Shown: positions 23,301 to 31,880 of the stretch, piece by piece | Layout: each line of letters starts with the position of its first letter | Numbering within the stretch: the stretch's first letter is position 1 | Origin: Metaphire vulgaris | Lineage: Eukaryota > Annelida > Clitellata > Crassiclitellata > Megascolecidae | Direction: 5' to 3' | Length of the DNA: 64,000 bases | NCBI GenBank assembly: GCA_018105865.1 | Contig: CM030842.1 | Location: 17,779,415 to 17,843,414, forward strand | Position numbers and translations under genes: made by a program | The notes under the pieces: model-generated | Seen by the model: the letters and a program-made list of their open reading frames with translations, nothing else | What the model was told of the DNA's origin: nothing | Database searches by the model: none

Positions 23301-25139
23301 ACAGTAAGCAGTGTGACTGTGATGTTGAAGGTAAGATGTGAACCATTCCAATGCAGTACCTGATAAGCCAAACCAATGCTCAACTGAGGATTGCATGAAC
23401 TATTGTGTCAAATGAAACATACAAATCTAGTAAAATAAGTGCTGTTACCTTGTCTTTATTCATAACAGACAAAATATAATCATAAACAGCCAGGAGAGCA
23501 GTTTCAGTTTAATGAAATTTTCTATCTGCAGATTGCTTAGGCAATAAAAGATTATGCCATGAAAGATGTACATTTATTTGACTAAGCACAATGAGTTCAA
23601 CAAGTTTAGATATAGAAATTAAATTTGAGATAGGCCTATAGATAGAAAAATCATTTGGATTGAGGCAATGACTTCCCAAGCCTGGAGCAGCCACAGAGAA
23701 GGCATGGACCTCCTAAGATGTGGCTACGGAAATTATGGTTTGTTTGATTGCATTAAACTAAAACTATAACATGATTTCAAAGTGGCTTAGGAGGCATTAC
23801 TGCCTGTGTGAAAGCCATTAAGGGCCCTAAAAGGCTTGAACGTATGACTACCTCTCCAGCGCATAACCTAACTTGCTATCTACCATTCCCTGAATATTTA
23901 ATATTGTGCAAAAGGGTTCTTTGGTAAAGAATCTTATGAACAGTTACAAATTGAAATCAAATTTTGATTGTCATCTGCATACAATACAAATAGTAGTCTA
24001 AGAGATGATCAGATAACAACCAATAGGCATTGTGTACATAGCTCGAACCAATCAAATCTCTCACAAGTATCTTTGATGCCTGTTTGAAGTTATAGTAATC
24101 AACTTTCTACCCACCATGTGCTAGTTCTGGAAATAGGTCTTATCTTTGTCCTTGTGTCTGAAAATCACTGTTGCTATTAGCTGCCATTCTCCTCATCTCT
24201 GTAAGACCTATACACCACATACTACAAGTGGTGTATAGGTCACACAGGTCAAACTACTCAATGCATACACAATACAAGGTCATAGCTTCATTAATGAACA
24301 TCAAATCAACACTTACTTCATAATGAAAGACTGAAGATTGGAATTGGAATGTAATTTCACAGGCATTCGGAAATTAGAGCCCGGATAAAAACTTGCCTGT
24401 GGAACATAGACTAGAATGTTGCTGTCCTCTTTCAGTTCCTCGTATGTTAAAGGATTGTTTACAAGAGACACAACTGATATGAAATTCTTTTCATTGGAAC
24501 CCTGCTCCGTCTGATTGAATGCCTCAGTACAGTTAATAATACCATCAAAAACAGCAACTTGAGTAAAATACATTCAGATTAACAGCTTCTTCCTGTGTCC
24601 ACCACTCTCCAGGAACGGAAATTTCAGCCAAACACACACTTTTGTTCTTTCATTTAGGGCACAAAAGACATAAAATACAGCATCTCCTTAAGAACATAAG
24701 CTACCACACAATACTTGGTATCATTGTGGAAGTTGGATAATGATTCGTGATAGGGTCTGTTTTCTTTATCCGAGTTGCTGTATGAAGTCAGTTGAGTCAC
24801 AACACTGGCATGAAACAGGACTTGAATGACAGGTCTGTCAGCAGAAATGGACTGACGAACAATGTGGGCGCTAATTTTCATGGTCACCAACTAAGGCATT
24901 TGTGGAATCTGACTAGTGCTCAAAGCCTTCTTTATTACAGTCTGTGAAACCTGCCTTTCTGCAACATAGTTGCCAAATTCTGCTGCTCATGAGTGAAGCA
25001 AGGACAGAGGTTTGCATCAATGGAGCAATGATATACTCCTTTTCCTTTACATAAGAGACACTTGCACTACCTTTTTCTGGTTTTAAGAATAAACCTGACA
25101 GTGGATTGTTAAGTGCCACCTCTAGAATGGCAGCAAAAC
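12832..25139 (-). CDS. TMEM132: TMEM132 family single-pass membrane protein (gene span, 5' incomplete)
   Basis: TMEM132 proteins are cell-surface molecules with a large ectodomain, one transmembrane helix and a cytoplasmic tail; family members have been linked to cytoskeleton and WAVE-complex partners. Exons read in order on the minus strand give family hallmarks: the IQVLFH block, the VKARHGVRVIGAEARN ectodomain block, LLTLQILTGK, the KVWVPGFPLEIELSDSEL...IKGWKIP signature, a DISLKFDDGA block, LEIGMYVLLGI leading into the membrane helix, VVRYKRKK just inside, and a terminal YEELVHYFDNLKES segment that aligns with the vertebrate C-terminus. The signal peptide exon is not found and probably lies upstream of 25139. 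At least seven single-base indels interrupt otherwise conserved coding. Introns hold MITEs, a SINE and RT debris. Identity is firm; exact ends of several exons are inferred. Confidence 0.85.
13108..13428. mobile_element. hAT MITE (CAGTGGTTCCCAAAC)
   Basis: Starts CAGTGGTTCCCAAACATT and ends TTTGAGAACCACTG. It has a perfect 8-bp duplication, GCTTAAAC, on both sides. This end sequence is characteristic of hAT elements found across animals. It lies in the last TMEM132 intron. Confidence 0.9.
13849..14516 (-). CDS. TMEM132: TMEM132 exon: stalk, transmembrane helix and cytoplasmic tail
   Basis: In order it encodes a hydrophilic stalk (HKQNKVDDSVIDREDD), LTSLEIGMYVLLGI, the rest of the membrane helix (FCLAVIIFGINCTVFVV), the basic stop-transfer RYKRKK, DWVWISRDMLERND, and a tail ending QQIRQYMENIE at donor GTAGAT. 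The frame changes at the A/T runs near 14363-14366 and 14317-14321, and again near 14018-14024. Each is repaired by one base. The upstream acceptor (about 14517) is a guess, since its phase does not match the previous exon. Confidence 0.75.
14563..14915 (-). CDS. TMEM132: TMEM132 exon: DISLKFDDGA block
   Basis: Acceptor ATGTCAG is followed by DGLLDISLKFDDGAVLPL, then a long open segment with PRIIAKGQSKGKLLKI and LAVGYLNGEIDF, matching the conserved juxtamembrane domain of the family. A donor TG|GTGACA at 14562 is proposed. Without splicing, the frame meets TGA immediately after W. Confidence 0.85.
15076..15228 (-). CDS. TMEM132: TMEM132 exon: ILSNSGKVVEQ ... LLTGLS block
   Basis: Acceptor TGTTTAG joins in phase 0 to the previous exon (RSEIQ|ILSNSG). 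The peptide aligns with the family segment ILSPLS...DEKVTI...LVTGLS, but only if the frame is adjusted at the A run near 15195-15197 and at the CT repeat near 15125-15132. The donor is probably CGG|GTATTA. Confidence 0.7.
15719..15841 (-). CDS. TMEM132: TMEM132 exon: ISLKGNIVEGLKPGRSEIQ block
   Basis: An exactly 41-codon exon with phase 0 at both ends. It reads HNAKFRLTDILLSQTHITD then the family signature ISLKGNIVEGLKPGRSEIQ. The donor is CAG|GTAGCT and the acceptor is ATCAAG. Confidence 0.8.
15924..16029 (-). CDS. TMEM132: TMEM132 exon: SISRDADYG ... LTGRKDISG
   Basis: An excellent pyrimidine-rich acceptor (GCTGTGTATTCTAG) begins this exon in phase 2. It ends at TGTGAA|GTTCGT, leaving an 82-bp intron before the next exon. 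It encodes about 35 residues including MPSHIERLTGRKDISG. An alternative start near 16072 would add FTRFYAVYSS, but the reading phase then fails. Confidence 0.6.
16668..16817. mobile_element. hAT-like MITE (CAGAGGTGGGCAAA)
   Basis: The left end CAGAGGTGGGCAAAATTTG and right end TAGTTTGCCCACCCCGG form inverted repeats. Flanks GATTAACC and CATTAACC match at seven of eight positions. Confidence 0.7.
17273..17326. repeat. (GAT)n microsatellite
   Basis: About 17 tandem GAT units within a TMEM132 intron. Confidence 0.95.
17763..17998 (-). CDS. TMEM132: TMEM132 exon: VWVPGFPLEIELSDSEL signature
   Basis: Encodes VLESCNWVFLDGTEARG, then FKVWVPGFPLEIELSDSEL and DLIKGWKIP, the most diagnostic block of the family. 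The acceptor is TTGTTATTGAAG. The frame stays open past the signature, and the only plausible donor before the stop is a GC donor, CATTAG|GCAAAT, in phase 2, which matches the next exon. Confidence 0.9.
18021..18227. mobile_element. hAT-like MITE, family D, next to a splice acceptor
   Basis: The ends are CAGGGCGTCATTTGG and AAATGACGCTACTG, with a perfect 8-bp duplication AGTCTGTC on both sides. The element lies in the TMEM132 intron only about 21 nt from the acceptor at 17999. A longer relative is at 46318-46692. Confidence 0.9.
18361..18505 (-). CDS. TMEM132: TMEM132 exon: LLTLQILTGK ... HSSDPSILK
   Basis: Acceptor TTATCTTCCACAG; donor CTGAAG|GTCAGA in phase 0. It encodes QENLLTLQILTGKMQTYNI and then HITDVTSQSTCHSSDPSILK, aligned to the family ILNTAILTGK...VTDLLESVECRSSDEDVIK. 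The phase to the previous exon is off by one base. Either a downstream acceptor (GACAAGAG|AAC) is used or a base is lost. Confidence 0.8.
18517..18583. repeat. Head-to-head telomeric palindrome with duplicated flanks
   Basis: TTAGGTTAGGG runs directly into CCCTAACCCTAAC as TTAGGGTTAACCCTAA. It is bracketed by direct repeats of about 22 bp, starting AACATGTCAATAAG, with two mismatches. Confidence 0.85.
18584..19833. other. TMEM132 intron, no further feature
   Basis: Between the two exons I find no recognisable coding, RNA gene or transposon with clear ends. Small plus-strand open frames here have no family resemblance. Confidence 0.5.
19834..20032 (-). CDS. TMEM132: TMEM132 exon: FEWIFEVDED ... 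IVPIVK
   Basis: Acceptor TTTTATTTAG in phase 2, matching the previous exon end. It encodes TVTDIFEWIFEVDEDAYGD, then RGRINIMLEYEK, LVARVEIQRD and YTIVPIVK, corresponding to the family WQVEY...KIYVS..DL.GIVPLA region. Donor AAG|GTTAAT. Confidence 0.85.
20313..20352. repeat. GT/GC-rich microsatellite
   Basis: A (GT)n tract with CGCGCG interruptions. Confidence 0.85.
20981..21266 (+). mobile_element. tRNA-derived SINE
   Basis: The first 80 bp contain an A-box-like AGAAGAGTGGTAACA and a B-box-like GAGTTCGATACC at tRNA-like spacing. They are followed by GGGTTGACTCAGCCTTCAGT, a tail motif I associate with widespread animal SINEs. It ends in a CTTTACCTTTTACTTTA tract. It sits in a TMEM132 intron in antisense orientation. 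Confidence 0.65.
21517..22130 (-). pseudogene. Non-LTR retrotransposon reverse transcriptase tail, broken
   Basis: Minus reading gives KQVAQFKYF, AFYELKVMLTNGYISYETQLRV, a stretch ending SKRQLSFFGHIM and then TGKVEGKRARGRQR, the usual order in RT tails (AKAAF..LK..LTN..L....KLR...KRQL.FLGHI..G...GKR.RGRQR). Several frame changes occur. The catalytic core is missing. Confidence 0.75.
22169..22309 (-). CDS. TMEM132: TMEM132 exon: VKARHGVRVIGAEARN
   Basis: Acceptor CTGATTTCAG in phase 2 completes AAA from the upstream exon, so the peptide reads SFIMKVKARHGVRVIGAEAR, equivalent to the family FTLRAKVKKGVNIIGVRA. Donor AGCAG|GTAGAC in phase 2. A retrotransposon tail begins about 40 bp downstream in the intron. 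Confidence 0.85.
22310..23199. other. TMEM132 intron, no distinct feature
   Basis: Low-complexity to moderately AT-rich sequence. Its minus frames hint at further degenerate retrotransposon coding towards 23700, but nothing is clear enough to annotate. Confidence 0.4.
23200..23278. mobile_element. 71-bp hairpin flanked by TTAA (piggyBac-like MITE)
   Basis: CCCCTTAACTGGG at 23204 is inverted exactly as CCCAGTTAAGGGG ending at 23274. TTAA lies directly outside each end. The interior ATGTAAAATGGACGGAT recurs in reverse orientation in the 29850-29921 copy. Confidence 0.75.
24317..24638 (-). CDS. TMEM132: TMEM132 exon: CLAEISVPGEWW ... QSFIMK
   Basis: Begins VCLAEISVPGEWWTQEEAVN, matching the family LCVAELELPSSWF. 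After a frame change at the T run (24565-24568) it continues as TQVAVFDGIINCTEAFNQ and ISVVSLVNNPLTYEEL to FRMPVKLHSNSNLQSFIMK. Removing one T makes both exon phases agree. The donor ATGAA|GTAAGT is strong. Confidence 0.8.
24715..24890 (-). CDS. TMEM132: TMEM132 exon: ISAHIVRQSI ... IQVLFH
   Basis: Acceptor AATGCCTTAG. It encodes LVTMKISAHIVRQSISADRP and VIQVLFHASVV, matching the family [23 protein letters not shown]. The donor ACCAA|GTATTG in phase 2 links through a 76-bp intron to the CLAEIS exon. Confidence 0.85.
24951..25139 (-). CDS. TMEM132: TMEM132 exon: most N-terminal exon recognised
   Basis: Acceptor TTTTGTACAG. It encodes FAAILEVALNNPLSGLFLKP and KEKEYIIAPLMQTSVLASL, corresponding to the family FFLKEA...SRVESFLI...LNASYGPFS region. 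A one-base frame change is needed to reach AEFGNYVAERQ at donor CAG|GTTTCA. The start codon and signal peptide must lie in an upstream exon I did not identify. Confidence 0.65.
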
Positions 25140-25323
25140 CTGTACAAAACAATCAATTTAAAGAACTAAGAAGTTGCTAATTATGTAACTTCTATAAAAG
25201 ATCACAGGTGTATGCAAATAATTATCAGACATTTTCTAAAGCTTGTCAGCTTAGGTAACTATAATATTTCAATTACATAATAAGATCAATGTCATACATA
25301 TTCATTCACAGCATGCACATGCG

Positions 25324-25347
25324 CACACACACACACACACACACACA
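25324..25347. repeat. (CA)n microsatellite
   Basis: About 12 CA units. Confidence 0.9.
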
Positions 25348-25479
25348 TAAGCATTGCAAGCACCATAATGCAGCATAATAAATTATAAAGTAACATAAAA
25401 CAATTTCTTTAATGAAAAATTATTGTTTATCAACCCCTGGTTCACATAATGCTTAGTAATAGTTCATGTATTCATATAC

Positions 25480-26012
25480 ATATAGAGACACAGTTCGTCA
25501 GCTAGACCAATTCCACCTCAGATACCTACGCAAAATAGCAGGTATAAAATGGCAAGACAGAACCTCCAATACTGAAGTACTTCGATCGTGAAAAATAACA
25601 GGCATCGAGGCTATCCTCCTGCATGCGCAATTCGTTGGGTAGGACATGTGGTGCGTATGCCCGACAACCGCATACCAAAACAGATATTTTACGGTCAGCT
25701 AGCTTCTGGCAAGTGTCTACAGGGTGCCGTCATGAAACGGCACAAAGACTCTCTCAAACACAATCTGATGCAATGCGCCATCGACCCGAAAGATCTGGCC
25801 AGTGCGCCACTAAACAGGACAGCCTGGAAAAGCAGCTGTCACAAAGCAGTTGTAAAATTTGAAGAACAGCGTGTTGCAACACTGGAACACAAAAGATCCC
25901 TTCGAAAGGCAGCCACCCACAACAATCCTGGAAAATGGTCATGCGACAAATACCCAAGAACTTGCCATTCAAGAATAGGGCTTCACTCGCACAGAGAAAC
26001 TCACCGGTGATC
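25480..26012 (+). pseudogene. Non-LTR retrotransposon ORF2 C-terminus, truncated
   Basis: Plus reading gives VRQLDQFHLRYLRKIAGIKW, then after a frameshift near 25590 IRWVGHVVRMPDNRIPKQIF, YGQLASGK, RTAWKSSCHKAV, and a C-terminal SRIGLHSHRETHR. This is the standard tail of a non-LTR element, with RWxGHVxRMPDxRxPKQ and a terminal C2H2-like finger. The finger's first CxxC is degraded. No RT catalytic core is present. Confidence 0.85.
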
Positions 26013-26617
26013 GCAATTCGTCGACCTCGACGAAGCAGTCCATGAATTCATATACGGTACGTACATTGCACAAATTAACATATGTATAGGCCTATTTCAC
26101 TTTGCTGCTGTCCTCGACAGTACTAACCAGTAACCATCCCAGTTTTCTTCATCAACTTCATAAGTGTTTAGACATCTCAGCAAGCACATAACTTTGGTTA
26201 ACCTCAACTTCACATTTACAAACTCAAACCCACTATTAACTTCAGTATGCAATTTAGATGGGGAATGATTTCTGGTTAGAATTATGGTATATATGGGGAA
26301 AATCATGCTTAGGGTCTTTGTGTTGATGCCAAAAGTAAAGTAGATATAGAGGCAAAGCCAATTTTGAAAAAAGGATATTAATCTGTGACACTAACAATGT
26401 AATTACCCTTTTGCTCAACATCAAGCATTTAGAGTGACTTGAGCCTTTTTTTTATTAAGAATAAGACTCTTTTTATTAAGAATAAACTGACTCCATCCAT
26501 CTCCTTCCTGCATATTTCCATCTCAGAAAGCTCACTGAAAAATATTGAATTCCCACTTATTTACTATATACACATCTCAAAAACTGGAAGCACCTCTAAA
26601 CACAAATACAATAATCA

Positions 26618-27389
26618 CAGTGATGGGCAACTAACTAAAAAACAGTAGCTAAACTATAACTAAATTTGAACTAGAAATAAGTAGCTAAACTTTTAGTTGC
26701 AATCTAACTTTCTAATATAGTTAAATAAACTAAAAAAATATAGTTAATCTTTTTGCATCTAATTTTACAACTATTTCCTAGGTATCAGGTAAGTGTTCAT
26801 GAAAACATAGACGATGCTTGCAACATGAACATATCAGTCAATGAACCATTGAAATCATTAATTATTGTCTATTTAATATTTAAGTCCAGGGCACGATTTG
26901 CGGGGGGAGGGGGGAATCTTCTCTCCACTGCCAAACTGCATCCCCCCTACTGCTACATCCCCCCACCACTACATCCCCCCACTGCTACATTTCCCAACAA
27001 CTACATCCCCCCAAGCTCAACATATTCCCCCCACTGCTCCAGGTCACAAATCGCAACCTGTTTAAGTCTTAGTCTAGACTGCAGAAACACAAGTTTGTCA
27101 AGTTTGTTTGGAAAAAATGACCCAGAAAAGAATAGATTGAAAAGAGACTGTTATTGAGAATTCGAGACACCAACTAAAAAGTTTTAGTTAAACTATTTAG
27201 TTATTAACAAAATTGTTCAGTTAAACTAGCATTTTAACTAAACTATTTATATTTAATTAAACTATGAAGATAACTAAACAAATTTAGTTAAACTTTTAGC
27301 TAGTAACTAATTAACTTAGTTAACTAATTAACTTAGTTAACTAATTAATTTAGTTAGTAACTAAGTAGTTAACTAGTTGCCCATCACTG
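26618..27389. mobile_element. Long inverted-repeat element (CAGTGATGGGCAACTA)
   Basis: Starts CAGTGATGGGCAACTAACTA and ends TAACTAGTTGCCCATCACTG. The subterminal regions are dense in AGTTAACTA/TTAGTTAAAC units. The interior holds a C-rich segment (26885-27055) that may be a nested insertion. Flanks share only a partial 8-mer (AATAA...). Confidence 0.75.
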
Positions 27390-27479
27390 AATAAGCGCTA
27401 TATAAATCTATATAACATACATACTGCCTGATACAGGACTCAGCCTTCATGTAATAAAAGTCTATTTAAATTACGCAGA

Positions 27480-27890
27480 TTTCTGGCAACGAAGTCCTAA
27501 ACGACGACTACGACGATTGAAGCATGATGCTGCGCAATGACAACATTCTGATCTAATAGAGGAGCACCGGCGCTGTTAAAGCTCACCGATCTGAGCGGAG
27601 AGAAAGACGGCGAACGGAACGGACGACACCCGGCGGAGACGACCGGCCGAACGGCTGCCGATCGGCTCTCCGTTTATCCTCATTCTATGCATCACAACGA
27701 CCGACTCATTCGCCTACGACGATCTCTGGCCGATCTCAACACGCATTCGGCTTCGATTTACGCGAACTTTTCTTCACGCACATTCAGAAAATAATAATTA
27801 ATTCGTTGTCGCCGCATTTTATGTTTATTTATTTCAAACAGACAACGAAGCAGCGGTGGACGGTGGACGAGGAGCCGCTCTCCTCAACCA
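27480..27890. promoter_or_regulatory. CpG-rich intergenic block between TMEM132 and bestrophin
   Basis: The sequence is clearly richer in CG dinucleotides than its surroundings (for example GGCGAACGGAACGGACGACA). It lies upstream of both divergent genes. It is a candidate promoter or first-exon region, most likely for TMEM132, but no core promoter element is certain. Confidence 0.3.
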
Positions 27891-27893
27891 ACC

Positions 27894-28825
27894 AGAGTGA
27901 TCCACAAATGACGTAACGGACTTAGGGGGTTCAAACATTTGTGACGATGTGTAACGACACAGCCGGGTTCCGGAAATGTGACGTCACATAATACTAAAAA
28001 AAATTAAAAGTGGCGACCATTGACGTATATATATAGCCTAGACTGGTCATAGCCTCGTTAGCCTGAGGCCACGGTCTGAGCCTCGCCAGATGGCTGCCGA
28101 TCGCGGCCACCTAGCGAATAGATGCTCAACTAAATTCTCATCTGCCGCTGCTGCAATCATAGTACAGTTAAAAGACACATTGTCATGACTGTCCTGCATT
28201 ATTCGGTAATTTATTAGTCTAATGAATTAGTGTAATAATGTGGAGAATTTGTATAGTTTATACGGCTACTGAAATCTACCGCGTCCAAGCGTTTTTGCTT
28301 GTCAGCACGTTTGAAAAAAAAGGAACAAGAGGAAAGATGAGGGCTGATGATGACCTTTTCATTTTTTGCTTGTCAGCACATTTAGAAAGGAAAATTAAAA
28401 AGTACAAGGGAAAGATGAGGATGGCCTTTTTGCTTGTCAGTATTTTTCGAAAGACGAGAAGAGGGTGTCAACGCGCTGTGACGCAGTGGCGCAAACCTGG
28501 CGTGAACATTGGGAGTTAAATCGTTCATAAAGTCATGTCAGACCTCCTTATCATCCCACAAAAAAGTCTTGACGAGCAAAAATAGGTCATCCACAATGAG
28601 TGATTTAACCAGATTTTACCATAAGGCACAAAACATTGGGGGATAATTTATACTCTGTCCCTTACTAATTATTGGGGGACCGTCTCCTGCCGTCCCCCTT
28701 GTTTTACGCCCATGCTATGACGTCATTTATATTTGAGGGGGTCCAACTTTTGTGACGACGTGTGACGAAGAGCCGAAGAGTCAAAAGCCTGCCAAAATTG
28801 CGTTACGTTTTTTATGGCTGACCCC
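27894..28825. mobile_element. Long family B-related palindromic element
   Basis: Begins near GATCCACAAATGACGTAACG and ends ACGTTTTTTATGGCTGACCCC, with subterminal GTGACG/ACGTCA units on both sides. The interior has several TTTTTGCTTGTCAG copies, and GACGAGCAAAAATAGGTCAT. Short frames inside are not protein coding. Confidence 0.65.
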
Positions 28826-28963
28826 TATAACCCTGACCCTATGGAATTTTGTCTTCGCTATTGGATGTTTTCAATATGCGGAATAAATGAACATGAATGG
28901 TGAAAGACCGTAAAATCGTTGACTGATGCAGCGATGCTTATGTCCATTATGAAGTGGCGCTAT

Positions 28964-29120
28964 CAGTGGCGTCGATCGCCAGGAATTTTTGGTTGGGCAA
29001 AAGGGGACTGGTGTGTCATATTCCTTACCCCCACCCCACCCCCACAAAAAACTTTCTCACCGGATTTGCGCGAATCTCATAAGTGGTCTGGGGTCAGGTT
29101 GGGGGGCAGTTGCCAATCAT
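28964..29120. mobile_element. hAT-like MITE fragment (CAGTGGCGTCGATCGCCAGG)
   Basis: Shares about 150 bp with 53685-53850, including GGAATTTTTGGT, CCCCACAAAAAACTTTCTCA and GGATTTGCGCGAATCT. The left end is hAT-like. A matching right end is not clear. Confidence 0.65.
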
Positions 29121-29400
29121 TCAGCCGTTGCCATGTAAAACTGAAGACGCTAACCCTTCGCTTCTCCGTACGGCACGGTAAGGGCACTGACTGCTGACTC
29201 TGGAGTGTAGGCTACCTTTGTTCTTTATTGTCAGACTTTTCAGTACGTTAAGAGAGGGCTACCCACTTAAACCCGTTTTCAAACTGGTTATAATATAATA
29301 TAACAAGGTTTAAAGTGGTTCAGTAGGGACTGCCCTAGCCAAGCAATCGGCTGAGGTGTTCTTGCAGTGAGGGCATCTTTATCGATGGCTTCTATGTGGG

Positions 29401-29570
29401 CAGTGTTTATTCTAGCCACCTTGACATTGGAGGAGTTTTAAATGTTTGGGGACAAGATTTGTCTCTCCACGCTTTTGGGAAAATTTCCATCCCCAAGCCA
29501 ACATATACAAATTTTGGGGATTTTAAAACTTTGGGGGAATTTCCCCCAAACAGGCCTAGAATAAACACTG
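29401..29570. mobile_element. hAT-like MITE (CAGTGTTTATTCTAG)
   Basis: The ends CAGTGTTTATTCTAG and CTAGAATAAACACTG are perfect 15-bp inverted repeats. Flanks TATGTGGG and TATGGGGG differ at one base. A second copy is at 42242-42416. Confidence 0.85.
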
Positions 29571-29845
29571 TATGGGGGCCCTTGGAGCTCATGTGCACCT
29601 CATGACTCATGAGCTGATTGCCAAGTGATTATGTCGCAAGTTTTGGCTTTTTGAAGACGAGAAATTTCTGTCGGATTGTTTCTGTTAAAGGCTTGAAATA
29701 TCACGATTAAAGTTCTTTTAAAAGTAGAATTGTGTTCTATTTTAAGCTTATTCCAACAACAACTCTTTAGCGTTCTTCTAATCTGAGTCTTCGGTCACAG
29801 GCTCACAGCCATCTTCGCTGCTCATTTGAAACCGGTGCTTAGCCC

Positions 29846-29925
29846 TTAACCCCTTAACTGTGGATCGCGGATATATCCGTCCATTTTACATTAAGTTACA
29901 GTTAACTACACGGTTAAGGGGTTAA
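29846..29925. mobile_element. 72-bp hairpin flanked by TTAA (piggyBac-like MITE)
   Basis: CCCCTTAACTGTG at 29850 pairs with CACGGTTAAGGGG ending at 29921. TTAA is on both sides. Its interior is the reverse complement of that in the 23204-23274 copy. Confidence 0.75.
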
Positions 29926-30124
29926 TGACAGCAGACTACGTCAGTCGCAGGGCATTTGGGAGCCATGGCTACGCTGCTTTAATTCTTTTAGTAAACGTTG
30001 CTGGTCCAGTTGCTATGGCAACATTTCTATGGCAATGGACCGATGTCGTGTGTGTGTGTGTGTGTGCATGTGTGGAATGATTGACAGCTACTGTCTCGCT
30101 GTTTTGATTTCTTATTCCTAGCAA

Positions 30125-30496
30125 TTGCCCATCTGCCAGTTAATCGCCAGCCACACCCACTGTCTGTCTTCTGCAATAATTGTGTCCAGTCTCTCGACCA
30201 TTTCGACCATCTCGACCACCCTCTGGTCACCAGCGAAGTGCGGTTGCTATGCGACGGTTGCCAGGTCAACCGTTGAATTCGCCGTCGGTCGTGAGCAACT
30301 GCGTCGTTGGCCTTTCTGCTGTTTGTCGATGGGGAGGAAAACGCCGTCAGAGACGGAATTCTCCAGGCTCCGTGTCTTCGCTTCGGATAATAATAATTGG
30401 TGTAGAATTTCTAAATTGAGATCTTCGGACGTTTGTCGCCATATAAATCGAACGTGTCTTCTCTGGTGAATAAAGTCGATTTCTCAGTCGATGTGG
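30125..30496 (+). other. Possible 5' untranslated exon of bestrophin
   Basis: A moderately GC-rich, non-repetitive stretch ends GTCGATGTGG followed by GTGAGT at 30497, a strong donor. It lies 1.3 kb upstream of the first bestrophin coding exon, which has an acceptor-like TTTGTTTGAAAG directly before its start codon. Frames in it show no homology I recognise. Confidence 0.3.
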
Positions 30497-31106
30497 GTGA
30501 GTGATTATCTTTGATTATAATAATTGTATTAAATTCGTCTAATGAATAAAAACTACTCTTGACGAAAGAGTCGATGACGTCACAGCTGCCTCTGCGAAAA
30601 CAAAAATATTTGCATTTAAAATTTTAGAATTCGATGATTTCAACATTTATTTCATAATTTTAATTTCAGCGCATTTTTCAATCATGGTAATAGAAGTATT
30701 TGTCCGTTTACCTGTCCAACTGTCCGGCATTCATTTCCCCATCATGGGGTGGGTGAAATTGGGGACCCGGCCTCCCCTCCCTCTTTCTCTTCTCCAGGCC
30801 CTCCTCGTTGTTGTATCCGTTATTCTATTCTGCCTGAACCTAATATTAAAATAATTACACCTACTGAAATAAATGTGGATATTAACCGTTTTAAGATTGT
30901 ATTCTGCATACCATAGCTATAGTGACTCATTATTAGTGACTATATAGCAAACTATTCTATTTTAATCACTATGATGCATAGTTGCATACTACAAAGGGCA
31001 GAATGAACAGGAATACCATTAGCAACAAATCCATTTGAACATCTTTGAACACAGAGGAATAAAAAATAGACTAATGAATGAATTAATTAAGTATAAACAT
31101 GGAGCT

Positions 31107-31384
31107 CAGGGGCGTAGCAGCCATATGGAGAACGTGGCCAAATTCCAAGGGCCCCCGACCTGCAAAGGGCCCCCGACCCGAGTCAAAAAAGTTCGGTAAC
31201 ATCTTTTTCGCGATGTAGTTCGTCAGATGAAAACATCGACAAGCAAATAAAGGTCATCAACTTTTTCGCGAGACAAGCAAAAAAATGTGGTCAAAATTTT
31301 TGCAAACTTGTCAGATCGTCCCTCTGGAAAGGGCCCCCTTCCCTTTTTTCGCCACGGGCCCCCGAGCATGTTGCTACGCTACTG
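31107..31384. mobile_element. hAT-like MITE (CAGGGGCGTAGCAGCC)
   Basis: Ends CAGGGGCGTAGCAGCC and GTTGCTACGCTACTG. Perfect 8-bp duplication ATGGAGCT. Inside are two GACAAGCAAA(T/A)AA motif copies. Confidence 0.9.
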
Positions 31385-31581
31385 ATGGAGCTATATAAAT
31401 TCATGCATCTTCACTTGCAACGCTGACGTCCGGTAGCGTCTGAATTATCACTTAATTATTTCTGATTGGAAAGTTATTAAATATGTATTAAAACTGACGA
31501 GAAGTAAATCACAAACAGGTAGTATGGATAATTATTAGATATTTAATTGTGAATCGGCTTTAATTGGATGCATTAGACCAG

Positions 31582-31686
<105 letters not shown>

Positions 31687-31812
31687 CTGGCTGTTGGTCA
31701 TCAGTTGGAACTTGGAACAGTTTACCGGTATTAGGAGAACATATTTACTTTTTGATATTTCATTGATATTTTAATATATTTAACGATAACCGAACTTTTG
31801 TTTGAAAGGATA

Positions 31813-31880
31813 ATGACGATCAGATACAATCAGGAGATTCCGACCGCTCGCTTCTGTGGATTTCTGAAGTTGTTGTTCAG
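31813..31880 (+). CDS. Bestrophin exon 1
   Basis: ATG at 31813 begins MTIRYNQEIPTARF, as in animal bestrophins. It ends TTCAG|GTTATT in phase 2. Confidence 0.9.
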
